Assembly (NCBI GenBank): GCA_021159005.1
Contig: JAGGSN010000012.1
Span: 1 to 64,000, forward strand
Length of the DNA stretch: 64,000 bases
Reading direction: 5' to 3'
Origin: Candidatus Zixiibacteriota bacterium
GTDB taxonomy: Bacteria; Zixibacteria; MSB-5A5; UBA10806; 4484-95
Shown here: in pieces, positions 8,004 to 17,580 of the stretch
Position numbering within the stretch: the first letter of the stretch is position 1
Layout of the letters: every line of letters begins with the position of its first letter
Position numbers and translations under genes: made by a program
Notes under the pieces: model-generated
What the model was told of the DNA's origin: nothing
The model's database searches: none
The model's input: only the letters and a program-made list of their open reading frames with translations

Positions 8004-9788
8004 CTATAACTTGTTTGTAATCATAGGCAGATGAATTGCAAACGTACTGCCGCTTCCGGGAGCGCTTTCAACTCTTACTTTGCCATTATGCACAAGAACG
8101 ATATGTTTTACAATAGCCAACCCTAAGCCGGTTCCGCCAAGCTCACGGCTTCTCTCTTTATCAACTCTGTAAAACCGTTCAAAAAGTCGGGGATGATGTT
8201 CTTTTGGTATTCCGCAGCCTTTATCGATAATTTTAATTACAAGTTCATTTTCTTCAATCGCCGCTTTAACTGTAATATCGCTGCCTTGCGGACTGTATTT
8301 AATAGCATTATCGAGAAGATTTACGACAGCCTGCTGGAATATATCAAAGTTGATTTTTACTTTTAAACTGCCGTCACAAATAAGTTCAATATTGATATCT
8401 TTCGCTTGAGCAGACGTCTCGCAAAACTGAATGCTTGCCTGAAGTGTTTTCTTTAGCTGCTCCTCTTTAAACTCAATCTCAGCCTTTTCGTATTCCTGTT
8501 CGATTCTCGATAGCTTTAGCAAGTCTTCAATTATTGCATTCAGGCGGTCTGTGTGTTTAATGATTATTTTCAGGAATCGACTGGCTTCTTGCGGCTCGTT
8601 AATAGCTCCGTCGATGAGCGTTTCAACAAAACCTTTGATTGAGGTGATAGGGGTTTTAAGTTCATGAGATACATTAGCGACAAAATCGCGGCGTATGTTT
8701 TCGAGCTGCCGTAAGCGCGTAATATCGTTTAACACGATTACCGCTCCGATATGTTTCATGTCTGCATCATGCAGAACATTGCCATGAACCTGAATAGATC
8801 TCTGACCGTTGTTGTACAGGGTTAATTCATCTTCTAAGGGATGTGTTTCCATAAGAGCTTTTTTAATAAACTTATGCAAGTATGTGTTTCTAACAACTTC
8901 ATGTATATAACATCCCGCGGCTGTATCGACACTTACTCCCAGCATATGTTCTGCCGTCTTGTTTATATTAATAATCTTCTCGTCTAAATCTACTGCCAGA
9001 ACTCCCTCGACCATGCTGGAAAGTATTGCCTCTTGTTCGTTTCGTTGTTTTACCACTGTTTGAATTTTGTAATCGAGCTGTTTCGCCATTTGGTTCATCA
9101 CATCTGAAAGCTTATCCATTTCTATAGAGTTATGTTCCGGGATGCGCTGTGACAATTTACCTTCAGCAAACTGTCGGGCAATTATTCCCATTTGCTTTAT
9201 AGGCATGCTGACACGACGAGAAGTGTAAACACTGGCGCCGATAATAAAAATTGCAATTGCTATCCCCCCCAGTGTTACTTTGATATACACCTTATCTAAA
9301 GCTTTATTAATGGCTGATATTGGAATAGAAACGCGAACAACGGCAGTTATATCATTATTATCAAAAATAGGCATGGCAACATACATAAGGTTTTTGTGAA
9401 GCGTATAACTGTATCGGGTTGAGATGCCGATATCGCCGGCTAAGGCAGAAATTATTTCAGCTCGGTGAGCATGATTATCCATTGTTTTCGGCTCTTCATA
9501 CGAATCGCCAATTACTTTTCCTGATGGCAAAATTATAGTAATTCTCGTATTAGTTTCTCCGCCAAGCTGTTTGCATAGTAAATCTATATCTTTATGATTG
9601 CCATCAACCATTAAAGCGGGAATTTGATTTTTAACCAATATTGCTCTTGTCCGCAGGTCTATGGCTGCTTTCTCAAGATAGAACTCTTTAAATGAATGCG
9701 AAAGATATATCGTAATAACCAAAATCGACAGGATAGTTATCAGCCAAAGCATCGGGAAAAGCTGCCATATCAATCGCTTTTTTTTCAT
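8004..9788 (-). CDS. phoR: phosphate regulon sensor histidine kinase PhoR
   Basis: This 594-residue membrane kinase has a transmembrane helix near 8-30, a periplasmic segment of about 130 residues, a second helix near 168-190, HAMP (RRVSMPIKQMGIIARQFAEG), PAS (SSMVEGVLAVDLDEKIININ) and a HisKA domain with phospho-acceptor His in FVANVSHELKTPITSIKG. The HATPase_c domain has N, G1 and G2 boxes (NLLDNAIKYSPQG, IIDKGCGIP, GGTGLGLAIVKH). In the family it autophosphorylates under low phosphate, under PstSCAB/PhoU control, and passes the phosphate to PhoB. The larger periplasmic domain is unlike the short one of E. coli PhoR and resembles PhoR of other phyla. It overlaps phoB by 4 nt. Confidence 0.93.
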   Translation of the reverse strand: MKKKRLIWQLFPMLWLITILSILVITIYLSHSFKEFYLEKAAIDLRTRAILVKNQIPALMVDGNHKDIDLLCKQLGGETNTRITIILPSGKVIGDSYEEPKTMDNHAHRAEIISALAGDIGISTRYSYTLHKNLMYVAMPIFDNNDITAVVRVSIPISAINKALDKVYIKVTLGGIAIAIFIIGASVYTSRRVSMPIKQMGIIARQFAEGKLSQRIPEHNSIEMDKLSDVMNQMAKQLDYKIQTVVKQRNEQEAILSSMVEGVLAVDLDEKIININKTAEHMLGVSVDTAAGCYIHEVVRNTYLHKFIKKALMETHPLEDELTLYNNGQRSIQVHGNVLHDADMKHIGAVIVLNDITRLRQLENIRRDFVANVSHELKTPITSIKGFVETLIDGAINEPQEASRFLKIIIKHTDRLNAIIEDLLKLSRIEQEYEKAEIEFKEEQLKKTLQASIQFCETSAQAKDINIELICDGSLKVKINFDIFQQAVVNLLDNAIKYSPQGSDITVKAAIEENELVIKIIDKGCGIPKEHHPRLFERFYRVDKERSRELGGTGLGLAIVKHIVLVHNGKVRVESAPGSGSTFAIHLPMITNKL

Positions 9789-10483
9789 GGCTGTTCCCTG
9801 AACCTATAGCCGACACCGCGGACAGTTTCAATATACTCGCTGTATTTACCAAGCTTTTTCCGCAGTCCGACAATCTGCACATCAACAGTGCGGTCGGTAA
9901 CAATATAGTCATCGCCGCGGATAGCATCAACAATCTGGTAGCGCGTGAACACCCATCCCGGACGGCTGGCCAGAAAATGCAGCAGCCGGAATTCCGTCAG
10001 CGTTAAAGGAATGATTTTATTATCAATTAAAACCTCATGACGCCCCGGATGAATAACAACACCTTGTATTTTAATCACAGCACTCTGTTCAACGGGTTGT
10101 TGATTTTTTCGTCGAAGACAGGCTCTGATGCGAGCAATCAGGATTTTGGGACTGAAGGGTTTGGTAATATAATCATCAGCGCCAAGCTCCAAGCCAATAA
10201 CAATATCCGCCTCCTCGCCTTTTGCAGATACTATGATTATTTGAATATCAGCAGTTGCCGGATTAGCCTTAAGGAGTTTGCATATCTCTAATCCATCAAT
10301 ACCTGGCAACATCAAATCAAGAAGCGCCATATCAGGCTTTTCCGATTTGGCCATTTCAAGCCCATCCTCGCCAGACATTGCAGTGATAACATGGTAACCC
10401 TCTTTGCGAAGGTTGTATTCTATCAATTCTACAATATCTCTGTCATCTTCAACGACCAATATTTTTACATTTCTGGCAAGCAT
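9785..10483 (-). CDS. phoB: phosphate regulon response regulator PhoB
   Basis: This is an OmpR/PhoB-family regulator with an N-terminal receiver (acidic pair in ILVVEDDRDIVELIEYNL, phospho-acceptor Asp in LLDLMLPGIDGLE, Lys in YITKPFSPKIL). Its C-terminal winged helix shows LTLTEFRLLHFLASRPGWVF and VDVQIVGLRKKLG. A longer in-frame start exists at 10501. I prefer ATG 10483, because the likely -10 of the Pho-box promoter falls at about 10492-10497, which would place the 10501 codon upstream of the transcript start. The mRNA would then be nearly leaderless, consistent with the absence of a ribosome-binding site. Autoregulation is suggested by the repeat at 10508-10535. Confidence 0.92.
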   Translation of the reverse strand: MLARNVKILVVEDDRDIVELIEYNLRKEGYHVITAMSGEDGLEMAKSEKPDMALLDLMLPGIDGLEICKLLKANPATADIQIIIVSAKGEEADIVIGLELGADDYITKPFSPKILIARIRACLRRKNQQPVEQSAVIKIQGVVIHPGRHEVLIDNKIIPLTLTEFRLLHFLASRPGWVFTRYQIVDAIRGDDYIVTDRTVDVQIVGLRKKLGKYSEYIETVRGVGYRFREQP

Positions 10484-10507
10484 AATATCAAATAATATCA
10501 TATTATT

Positions 10508-10535
10508 TGTTAGAATTGTATTAGTATTTTATAAT
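10508..10535 (-). promoter_or_regulatory. Pho-box-like operator of phoBR
   Basis: TGTTAG (10508-10513), TATTAG (10519-10524) and TATAAT (10530-10535) on the plus strand are spaced by 11 bp. The gene-proximal unit is followed at about 10 nt by TATTAT (10497-10492 on the minus strand), a good -10 candidate. This suggests PhoB controls its own operon. Confidence 0.55.
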
Positions 10536-10731
10536 AAAATGGTTAAATTTCAATATTGCCTGCTGTTTTGCGGTGTTTTTTCTCGAAATTCATTCAAAAG
10601 CAACAGGTATTCAAATATCTTGCTTATATTTAGAATGTTTAATAAATTCTAAATGATTTTATAAAAGAACCGGTGATGGCATGTATAAGTTTATAAGCGC
10701 TCTTAGTCAATCACGTAAAAAGGAGATAATT

Positions 10732-11487
10732 ATGCTGGATAATCCTATTATAAAAGCTATGTTAAACCGCAAATCAATTCGAAAATTTACAAACAAATCA
10801 CCGTCCGATGAAATAATCAATACTATTGTTCGAGCCGGACAGCAGGCTCCTTTCGTCTCACAGCTCTGCAGTATATTACTATCTCGGGATAGGGATAAAA
10901 TTCCTTATAAGGCTCCGTTATCATTTATCTTTTGTGTCGATTCGTACAAGCTGGAACTGATTATGGCCAAAAGGGAGTGGAAATTGATTACTAATGATCT
11001 AATGCTGTTGATTCTAAGCATTCAGGATGCTGCTTTGATGGGTCAAAATATGGTAATGGCGGCAGAAAGTCTTGGTTTGGGAAGCTGTCATATCGGCATG
11101 ATCCCCTACGAAGCCGAACCGATAGCCAAACAATATAAACTACCCAAGCGAATATTTCCTATAGTTCAGCTGGTTATGGGTTATCCGGCCGAATCGCCGC
11201 CGCCAAGGCCTCGCTATCCGATGAATTTTACGCTTTTTGAGGATGAATATCCGGACTTCGACGAGGAAACTATCGAAAATGCTATGCAGGCAATGGATGA
11301 AGGGTATTTATCGCAAGACTACTACCGCAAGGCAGGCTTAATGTTAGAACTTAAAGGCGATAAAGAGGAGACTTTTGATTTTGACACATATAGCTGGACC
11401 GAACATATTTCGCGCAAGTGGGGACAGCGGTTAGAATCATTAGCAATACTACAGAAACAATTTGAGAAACGCGGCTTTAAAATCTGA
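10732..11487 (+). CDS. nitroreductase family FMN-dependent oxidoreductase
   Basis: The product has the nitroreductase fold signature: NRKSIRKFTNKSPSDEIINT at the N terminus (FMN phosphate contact) and AAESLGLGSCHIGMIPYEA in the middle. PIVQLVMGYPAESPPPRPRY follows the NfsA/FRP-like pattern, where the C-terminal region completes the dimer. These enzymes reduce nitro compounds, quinones or flavins with NAD(P)H; the natural substrate is unknown. ATG 10732 is chosen because AAGGAG lies 6 nt upstream; an in-frame ATG at 10681 lacks one. The 251-residue length is usual. It is divergent from phoBR and has no obvious operon partner. Confidence 0.85.
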   Translation: MLDNPIIKAMLNRKSIRKFTNKSPSDEIINTIVRAGQQAPFVSQLCSILLSRDRDKIPYKAPLSFIFCVDSYKLELIMAKREWKLITNDLMLLILSIQDAALMGQNMVMAAESLGLGSCHIGMIPYEAEPIAKQYKLPKRIFPIVQLVMGYPAESPPPRPRYPMNFTLFEDEYPDFDEETIENAMQAMDEGYLSQDYYRKAGLMLELKGDKEETFDFDTYSWTEHISRKWGQRLESLAILQKQFEKRGFKI

Positions 11488-11794
11488 TATATATAATTAA
11501 CTGCTTGTAAGCATTAATGAGTTACGCCCGGATAAAGTTAGCTCGATAGAGTCTGGCTATCCAAACGCATAAGAAATAGCCATACAGTAATGACTTAAGA
11601 TAATAGTTATATTGTGAAACACAGACAGATAATTACTATAATCAACAGCTAAGTTACCGATATAAATATTATTGATATAATGTAAATAAAAACGGTTGCA
11701 GAAGCTTGTTCCCTATAAAGGCTTAAAACCGAAACAATTTGTTTCTAAAACACAGATAGGAAATTAAACAAGCTTATAAAAGGTCGAAAAGAAA
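11488..11794. other. intergenic region before signalling cluster
   Basis: I see no gene. The only notable feature is a short direct repeat, AAACACAGAYAG, at about 11619-11630 and 11748-11759. The promoter of the plus-strand signalling operon presumably lies here, but I cannot point to convincing -35/-10 boxes. Confidence 0.35.
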
Positions 11795-13639
11795 GTGAAA
11801 ATCAGAACCAAAATTTATTTCATTTCCCTATCGTTAATTTTAATAGTGGGATTATCCACTTTATTAATCGTCAGGGATTTATCAACAAAGGCTATCAAAA
11901 GAGAAATTAGCACCCGTTTAACCGCCAACGCGCAATCGCGGGCGCACCATATTGAAACGGTTTTAGGTGAATATAAAAATATAACCCTGACACTGGCAGC
12001 GGGAAATCCTTTTAGAGATGCTGTAAACACGAAGATAAATTCTTATCAAAGAGTAAAGCAAGTTAACAGAAGGATAAAAAGCATTATACAATCTTATGAT
12101 GATATTTCAAGAATTAGAGTTTTAAATAAAAACGGCATAATAATAGCCTCCAGTAATACAGATGTTGGACTTGATAAAAGCGCTCAGGATATTTTCCTAA
12201 AAGGGAAGGAAAGCGCTTATCTTGGAGATTTGCATATTTCAAAGTTTACGAACGACATTGTTATAAGCGCATCCGCGCCCATTTTTCTAAATGGCTTATT
12301 CTCAGGGGTTGTTGTTATAAATTTCAATACAGATAAATTATTTTCAATAACAGAGGATAAGACCGGATTAGGGAAAACGGGGGAAATATACCTTGTAAAT
12401 AAAGACGATTATATAATCACCCCTTCCAGATTTCTTGACGATGCGGTCTTGAAAAAGAAAATTGATATAGGAAAATTAAAGCATGATTTTATAAACGCAG
12501 AACAAACAAGCAGCCAAGAACATGAAAACATAGCGCTATCATTTAAAAATTATAGAGGTATTGATATTCTTGCGGTTCATTCATATATACATGAGATGGA
12601 CTGGATATTGCTGGCTGAAATAAGCGAGGATGAAGCATTTGCGCCGGTTGATGATTTGACTAATAAAATATTATTAATCATAGCTGTTCTTTTAGTTTTT
12701 GGGGTATTGCTTTCGTTTTTTGTATCAAACAATATAACCAAACCGATTTTAAAATTATATCAAGGCGCTGAGGAGATATCAAAAGGGAACCTCAATCATA
12801 CAATAGGCATCAAGGCAAAAGATGAAATCGGACAATTAGCGAATATGTTCGATGATATGACATTAAGCTTGAGGAAATCTCAAGAAAAAACAGAAAAACA
12901 CAGCCGGGTACTCGAGAAAACAGTTAAGGCAAGGACTAAAGAGCTACGCGAAAAAATCGAGGAAATCGAGCAGCAAAATGCTGTAATGGCAAATATCGCA
13001 TCCGACCTTGGAGACGCAAATGAGAATTTAGAGAAAGAAGCAGAAGAGCGCAAGCAGACAGTGAAAGCCCTACAAGAAAGCGAGGAGAAATTTTACAGCC
13101 TTAGTTCAAATGCATTGGATGCAATAATAATGATGGGACCGCAGGGCGAAATTACTTTCTGGAATAAGGCATCAGAAAATATGTTTGGCTATTCCAGCGA
13201 TGAGGTAATAGGAAAAGGACTTCATGCTATTATTGTGCCAGAAAAATACCGCGAGAAATATGTCAAAGCATTTCCTTTATTCGAGAAAACCGGCCAAGGC
13301 GCAGCCATCGGAAAAACATTAGAGCTAACAGCATTAAGAAAAGATGAAAGCGAATTTCCTGTCGAATTATCGGTTTGGGCTATACGATTACAGGAACATT
13401 GGAATGCCGTGGGTATTATACGCGATATCACCGAACGCAAGCAGGCGGAGGAGAAAATCAAACAGACTATGTCTGAATTAGAACGATTTAATAAGATAGC
13501 AGTCGGACGAGAACTTCGGATGATAGAGCTTAAGAAAAATATTAATGAGCTTTATCAAGAAAAAGGAGAACCGCCGATTTATAAAACCGATTTTAATAAC
13601 TCTGAATCGAAAAATGATTTATTAAAAGCAAATAAATAA
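11795..13639 (+). CDS. Cache-HAMP-PAS sensor protein lacking a kinase domain
   Basis: The 614-residue protein has a transmembrane helix (about 6-25), an extracytoplasmic double-Cache-like domain (about 30-285, with ISRIRVLNKNGIIIASS and SAPIFLNGLFSGVVVINF), a second helix (about 292-312), HAMP (NNITKPILKLYQGAEEIS) and a long coiled coil (about 360-430). A PAS domain follows (about 432-550), and a terminal helix contains ERFNKIAVGRELRMIELKK. In related proteins that last segment leads into HisKA/HATPase, but here the gene stops about 35 residues later. It can thus sense and presumably signal through contacts, but cannot phosphorylate. The start is GTG 11795 with AAAAGG upstream. Its PAS-coding DNA is nearly identical to part of the 17581 gene. 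It is followed by a receiver gene after 29 nt, so the output is probably exerted through the downstream proteins. Confidence 0.82.
   Translation: MKIRTKIYFISLSLILIVGLSTLLIVRDLSTKAIKREISTRLTANAQSRAHHIETVLGEYKNITLTLAAGNPFRDAVNTKINSYQRVKQVNRRIKSIIQSYDDISRIRVLNKNGIIIASSNTDVGLDKSAQDIFLKGKESAYLGDLHISKFTNDIVISASAPIFLNGLFSGVVVINFNTDKLFSITEDKTGLGKTGEIYLVNKDDYIITPSRFLDDAVLKKKIDIGKLKHDFINAEQTSSQEHENIALSFKNYRGIDILAVHSYIHEMDWILLAEISEDEAFAPVDDLTNKILLIIAVLLVFGVLLSFFVSNNITKPILKLYQGAEEISKGNLNHTIGIKAKDEIGQLANMFDDMTLSLRKSQEKTEKHSRVLEKTVKARTKELREKIEEIEQQNAVMANIASDLGDANENLEKEAEERKQTVKALQESEEKFYSLSSNALDAIIMMGPQGEITFWNKASENMFGYSSDEVIGKGLHAIIVPEKYREKYVKAFPLFEKTGQGAAIGKTLELTALRKDESEFPVELSVWAIRLQEHWNAVGIIRDITERKQAEEKIKQTMSELERFNKIAVGRELRMIELKKNINELYQEKGEPPIYKTDFNNSESKNDLLKANK
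13115..13385 (+). repeat. PAS-coding segment duplicated at 18121-18391 (copy 1)
   Basis: This 271-bp stretch matches 18121-18391 at every base I compared except one (13148 g versus 18154 a). Flanking coding sequence diverges at once, including at synonymous sites. Such identity inside otherwise different genes indicates recent duplication or gene conversion of a PAS domain. Confidence 0.9.
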
Positions 13640-13651
13640 ATAAATAAATAA
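13630..13651 (+). repeat. AAAT tetranucleotide microsatellite
   Basis: About five copies of AAAT span the stop codon of the sensor gene and end just before the AAAGAGG ribosome-binding region of the receiver gene. Every frame of the repeat contains TAA, so slippage would alter spacing between the two genes but not extend the upstream protein. Confidence 0.8.
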
Positions 13652-13668
13652 AAAGAGGATTATTAAAG

Positions 13669-14055
13669 ATGGCAATAATACTGGTGATTGATGATTCCAA
13701 GATGTCCCGCAATATGATTATAAAGGCGGTTAGGGCTTTAGGACATGAAACGTTAGAGGCAGAAAACGGACAGATTGGCTTAGAGATGTTAATGAAACAC
13801 AAGCCGGATGTCGTTACTGTTGATATGCTCATGCCGGTGATGAATGGTATTGAGTTTTTATCCGCCATTCGCAAGGATAACAATCAAACCCCCGTGATTG
13901 TAATCACTGCAGATATTCAGGAGGAAACCCGGCGGGAATGCGAGGAATTTGACGTTCATTTTTTAAACAAACCGTTTAAAGAACAGGAACTGATAGCGGC
14001 TTTATCCGTTGCTGCAAAGGTAAAGGGGAAAGCAGATGAAATTAAATCCCGATGA
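13669..14055 (+). CDS. single-domain CheY-like response regulator
   Basis: The 128-residue receiver domain has the acidic pair D8/D9 (LVIDDSKMSR), phospho-acceptor D52 (VTVDMLMPVMNG), T80 and K101 (FLNKPFKE), so all phosphorylation residues are present. There is no output domain. It is therefore a diffusible phospho-signal like CheY, or a phosphotransfer intermediate. It overlaps the next gene, a CheC-like phosphatase, by 20 nt, which points to a dedicated receiver/phosphatase pair. The likely phosphodonor is the hybrid kinase two genes downstream. AAAGAGG lies upstream of the ATG. Confidence 0.9.
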   Translation: MAIILVIDDSKMSRNMIIKAVRALGHETLEAENGQIGLEMLMKHKPDVVTVDMLMPVMNGIEFLSAIRKDNNQTPVIVITADIQEETRRECEEFDVHFLNKPFKEQELIAALSVAAKVKGKADEIKSR

Positions 14056-14644
14056 ATTAGATGCGCTGACTGAGATAATAAATATTGGAGTTGGCAGAGC
14101 CGCAGCATCGCTAAGCGAAATGGCAAGCCAGAAGATTATTTTACAGATTCCGCGAGTAGAGGTATTTGATATTGATGCTATTCCTGAAAGTTTAGAGTTC
14201 TTTGAGGAGAAAGACATTGCCTCAGTCAAGCAGGATTTCACCGGCAAATATTCGGGGCGGGGAACGCTTATATTTCCTAAAGAAAGCGCGTTTGCTTTAG
14301 TAAACCTTCTTTTAGGTCAAACCGAATCAAGTTCTACCGAATTTGACGACGAGTATGAAGGCGTTTTAACTGAAGTGGGGAATATCTTGTTAAATGCTAT
14401 CCTTGGCTCGATAGCAACAGCGATGTTGGGACCATTAACTTATAATATCCCCATATATGAACAAACTTCGCTGACAGATATTTTTTATCAGTATGCGAAA
14501 CAAATGGATAATTCGCTGCAGACTCAGGTTGTGTATGCGGAAGCCTCGTTCGAGATTTCCAGGCAGAATATTCAAGGACAATTTTTAATATTTTGCAAGG
14601 TTCCATCTATTTCTCAGCTTCTTCATGAGGCAGAAGTTACTTAG
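14036..14644 (+). CDS. cheC: CheC-like phosphatase of the CheY-type receiver
   Basis: The 202-residue protein has two copies of the CheC/FliY active-site helix pattern: [20 protein letters not shown] near the N terminus and [18 protein letters not shown] near residues 105-125, both with the ExxN pair. CheC-family proteins dephosphorylate CheY-P. No chemoreceptor, CheA or CheW gene is in the window, so the pair probably serves the local kinase system rather than classical chemotaxis; that is inference. It overlaps both neighbours by 20 nt, arguing for coupled translation. Confidence 0.85.
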   Translation: MKLNPDELDALTEIINIGVGRAAASLSEMASQKIILQIPRVEVFDIDAIPESLEFFEEKDIASVKQDFTGKYSGRGTLIFPKESAFALVNLLLGQTESSSTEFDDEYEGVLTEVGNILLNAILGSIATAMLGPLTYNIPIYEQTSLTDIFYQYAKQMDNSLQTQVVYAEASFEISRQNIQGQFLIFCKVPSISQLLHEAEVT

Positions 14645-17387
14645 CAGAAGGAATATTGTTTTGCCTGATAAATTATTGCAATGCACGCGGTCTCATCAAA
14701 CGGTTTTGGATTTACTGCCATTAGGAGCGCTTATCATCCAGCGCGATTTTACAGTGCTTTATTGGAATGCTGTTTTGGAGAAGTGGACAGGTATCCCCAA
14801 GGAGGAAATATTAAAAACATGTCTCACCGACCGTTATCCTAATCTGAATAAAGCAAATATTCATAATAGGATTATTAACACTTTTGAAAACAACGTTCCA
14901 ACTTTCTTTTCTTCTTTTTTCAGCCGGTATTTTTTTCCTATCAGCTTATCAGGGTCGGTAAAAGATGAACTGATGATTCAGAAGACGCAAATCCTGCCAA
15001 TCTACCTGCCGGGGTATAACGAGACTCTTGCTCTTATTATTATTGAGGATGAAACTCGAATTACCCACAAGCTTTCCGAGTTAAGGAAAGAGAAACAGCT
15101 GCTTATAAAAACGCAGAATGAAATGCAAAGTAATTTAAAGTCGCTCGATGAAAGCCGCGTAGCAACATTAAACATGATGGAGGATATAGAAGAATCGCGG
15201 CAACAGTTAGAGTTGTTCAATGCCAGCCTTCAAAATGAAATCAGTAAGCGTATAAAGGCAGAGGAACAGCTTAAAATGTATGCCTCCGACCTGCAAGAGG
15301 CGAAAGATGTTCAGGAACAAAATGCTTCCCGGCTTGTTCAGCTTGTTAACGAACTGGAAGTCGCCAAGGATAAAGCGGAGGATGCTACCCGCGCCAAGGG
15401 CGAATTCTTAGCCAATATGAGCCATGAAATCCGCACACCGATGAATGGCATTATCGGGATGACGGAGTTATGTTTAGATACTCAATTAGACGAAGAACAG
15501 CGCGAATATCTTGATATGGTTAAATCTTCTGCTAATCAACTTTTAGGCATCATTAATGATATACTCGATTTTTCCAAGATTGAATCGGGTAAATTAGAGT
15601 TGGAAATGGTTAATTTCAACCTTCGTGAGATAATAGAGCAATCGATAGAAATGCTGGCAATCCGCGCTCATGAGAAGGGGATTGAATTAATATCATTTAT
15701 TGACCCGTTAGTTCCCAACAGCATTATTGGAGACCCTGTACGTTTGAATCAGATTATAATAAACTTAATCGGCAATGCTATTAAATTTACACAAGAGGGT
15801 GATATTGTACTTCGGGTAGAGCTTGAAGGCGACATCCAATCATCAAAATTCCACTTCAGCATCTCTGATACCGGAATCGGCATTCCAAAGGAAAGACAGG
15901 CGGCGATTTTTGAAAGTTTTACCCAGGCGGATGGGTCAACTACCCGCAATTATGGCGGTACCGGGCTGGGGATTACAATTTCCAAGCAGTTGATTGAAAT
16001 GATGGGAGGCAAAATCTGGTTGGAAAGTCCTGTTAATAAAACAGAAGTTGGCGGTCCGGGCAGCGCGTTTCATTTCTCCATTCATTTTGAAACGCAAATA
16101 ATTCAAGAGCCGCTGACAGTTTTTGACCAAACTCAATTGACAGGGAAAAAGGCATTAGTGGTTGATGATAATTTTGCCAACCGGCATCTATTCGGAGCGC
16201 TTCTTGAGAATTGGAACCTGAAGCCATCATTTGCAGAAAACGGGCAAAAGGCTTTAAAAGCTTTGGCAGCGGCGAATGATAGTAATGATTCCTACGACCT
16301 TGTTCTTCTGGATGTGATGATGCCGGATATGAGTGGCTTTGAGGTTGCTGAGAAGATACAATCCAGCGGGTGGCTTGATAAGACATCGGTAATAATGCTT
16401 AGCTCCGCTCATCGGTTGGGCGAAAGGGAGCATTCTCAAAAATTAGGCGCATCTGCATTTCTATATAAACCGATTAAACAATCAGCGCTTTATAATACAA
16501 TTATTGAAACATTTAACCGCGATTTAGCATCGGCAAGTGATGCCATCATCTATGAGAAAGCCGGTAAGAAAGCAGAGGAAGCTTTGCAATATCAGAGTAT
16601 AAAAGCCGGGGAAAAGCTTAATATTCTTTTAGCTGAGGACAATAAGACTAATCAAATACTGGCAATTAAATTGCTTGCCAAGCATGGTTATAATGCAACG
16701 GCTGTTGACAATGGACAGCTTGCTATTGAGAAGCTTGCAAAATATAATTACGACTTGATTTTGATGGATGTTCAGATGCCGGTAATGGGAGGCTTTGAGG
16801 CTGCAGGGATAATTCGCGAACAGGAGAAGGCAACGGGAAAACATATTCCCATAATAGCCATGACCGCGCATGTTATGCAGGGCGACCGTGAAATGTGTCT
16901 TGAAGCGGGAATGGATGAATATATCAGCAAGCCGATTAATCCTAAAAAATTGTATACATTATTGGACAACATAAGCAAGGATAAAAGACAAAAAATGCCA
17001 ACCGATTTGCCTAAGCAATCAGAGAAGCAGACTGACAAGACAGCGGCATTTGAAATATCTGAGGTTTTGAATCATGTTGACAACGATATTGAACTTTTGA
17101 AAGAAATTATCGAGGTGTTTTCTGAAAGCTATCCCGAACTGATGACCCAAATAGAAACAGCAATCAAAACGGAAAACAGCAAGGATTTGCACGAAGCCGC
17201 ACATAGCCTTAAAGGCATGGTCGGTAATTTTGGCGCCAAAGCGGTTTTTGATATTGCCCTAAACCTCGAAATGATGGGTAAGAATAATATAATGGAAAAA
17301 GCAGAAGAAACATTCACAAAACTGCAATCTGAAATAGTACAGCTTGAAGAGGAGCTGTTGAACCAAGCAGAGACGGTAGTATCATGA
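14625..17387 (+). CDS. hybrid histidine kinase with PAS, two receivers and HPt
   Basis: The 920 residues contain a PAS-like domain (about 22-140), a coiled coil (about 145-255) and HisKA with His267 in [19 protein letters not shown]. HATPase_c follows (about 365-490; [34 protein letters not shown]), then receiver 1 (about 508-630; [13 protein letters not shown]), receiver 2 (about 668-785; [13 protein letters not shown]) and HPt (about 815-905; [10 protein letters not shown]). No transmembrane helix is evident, so the kinase is probably cytosolic and may take its input from the membrane sensor encoded upstream. The full phosphorelay (H-D-D-H) is in one chain and could deliver phosphate from HPt to the CheY-like protein of the same operon. 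The start overlaps cheC by 20 nt and its ribosome-binding site is weak. Confidence 0.9.
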   Translation: MRQKLLSRRNIVLPDKLLQCTRSHQTVLDLLPLGALIIQRDFTVLYWNAVLEKWTGIPKEEILKTCLTDRYPNLNKANIHNRIINTFENNVPTFFSSFFSRYFFPISLSGSVKDELMIQKTQILPIYLPGYNETLALIIIEDETRITHKLSELRKEKQLLIKTQNEMQSNLKSLDESRVATLNMMEDIEESRQQLELFNASLQNEISKRIKAEEQLKMYASDLQEAKDVQEQNASRLVQLVNELEVAKDKAEDATRAKGEFLANMSHEIRTPMNGIIGMTELCLDTQLDEEQREYLDMVKSSANQLLGIINDILDFSKIESGKLELEMVNFNLREIIEQSIEMLAIRAHEKGIELISFIDPLVPNSIIGDPVRLNQIIINLIGNAIKFTQEGDIVLRVELEGDIQSSKFHFSISDTGIGIPKERQAAIFESFTQADGSTTRNYGGTGLGITISKQLIEMMGGKIWLESPVNKTEVGGPGSAFHFSIHFETQIIQEPLTVFDQTQLTGKKALVVDDNFANRHLFGALLENWNLKPSFAENGQKALKALAAANDSNDSYDLVLLDVMMPDMSGFEVAEKIQSSGWLDKTSVIMLSSAHRLGEREHSQKLGASAFLYKPIKQSALYNTIIETFNRDLASASDAIIYEKAGKKAEEALQYQSIKAGEKLNILLAEDNKTNQILAIKLLAKHGYNATAVDNGQLAIEKLAKYNYDLILMDVQMPVMGGFEAAGIIREQEKATGKHIPIIAMTAHVMQGDREMCLEAGMDEYISKPINPKKLYTLLDNISKDKRQKMPTDLPKQSEKQTDKTAAFEISEVLNHVDNDIELLKEIIEVFSESYPELMTQIETAIKTENSKDLHEAAHSLKGMVGNFGAKAVFDIALNLEMMGKNNIMEKAEETFTKLQSEIVQLEEELLNQAETVVS

Positions 17388-17580
17388 GGACATTGATAAT
17401 TGAAAATGATTTTAGCAGCGGCAGGTTATTAATATGATGTCTGAGGCTATTATCAAGTCCGAACACCTGATATCAAATAGAGGCTTATATAGAAAAATAT
17501 TCAGAGACGATATTTTTCTCATTCGCTTTGCAAGTAATAACTTGTAAAAAATAGCACGGAAATGTATAATAAAAATTAGC

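Noticed and set aside
16033-16386. 117-codon minus-strand frame inside the hybrid kinase
   Set aside because: Opposite-strand shadow of the receiver-coding region; no ribosome-binding site or known domain.
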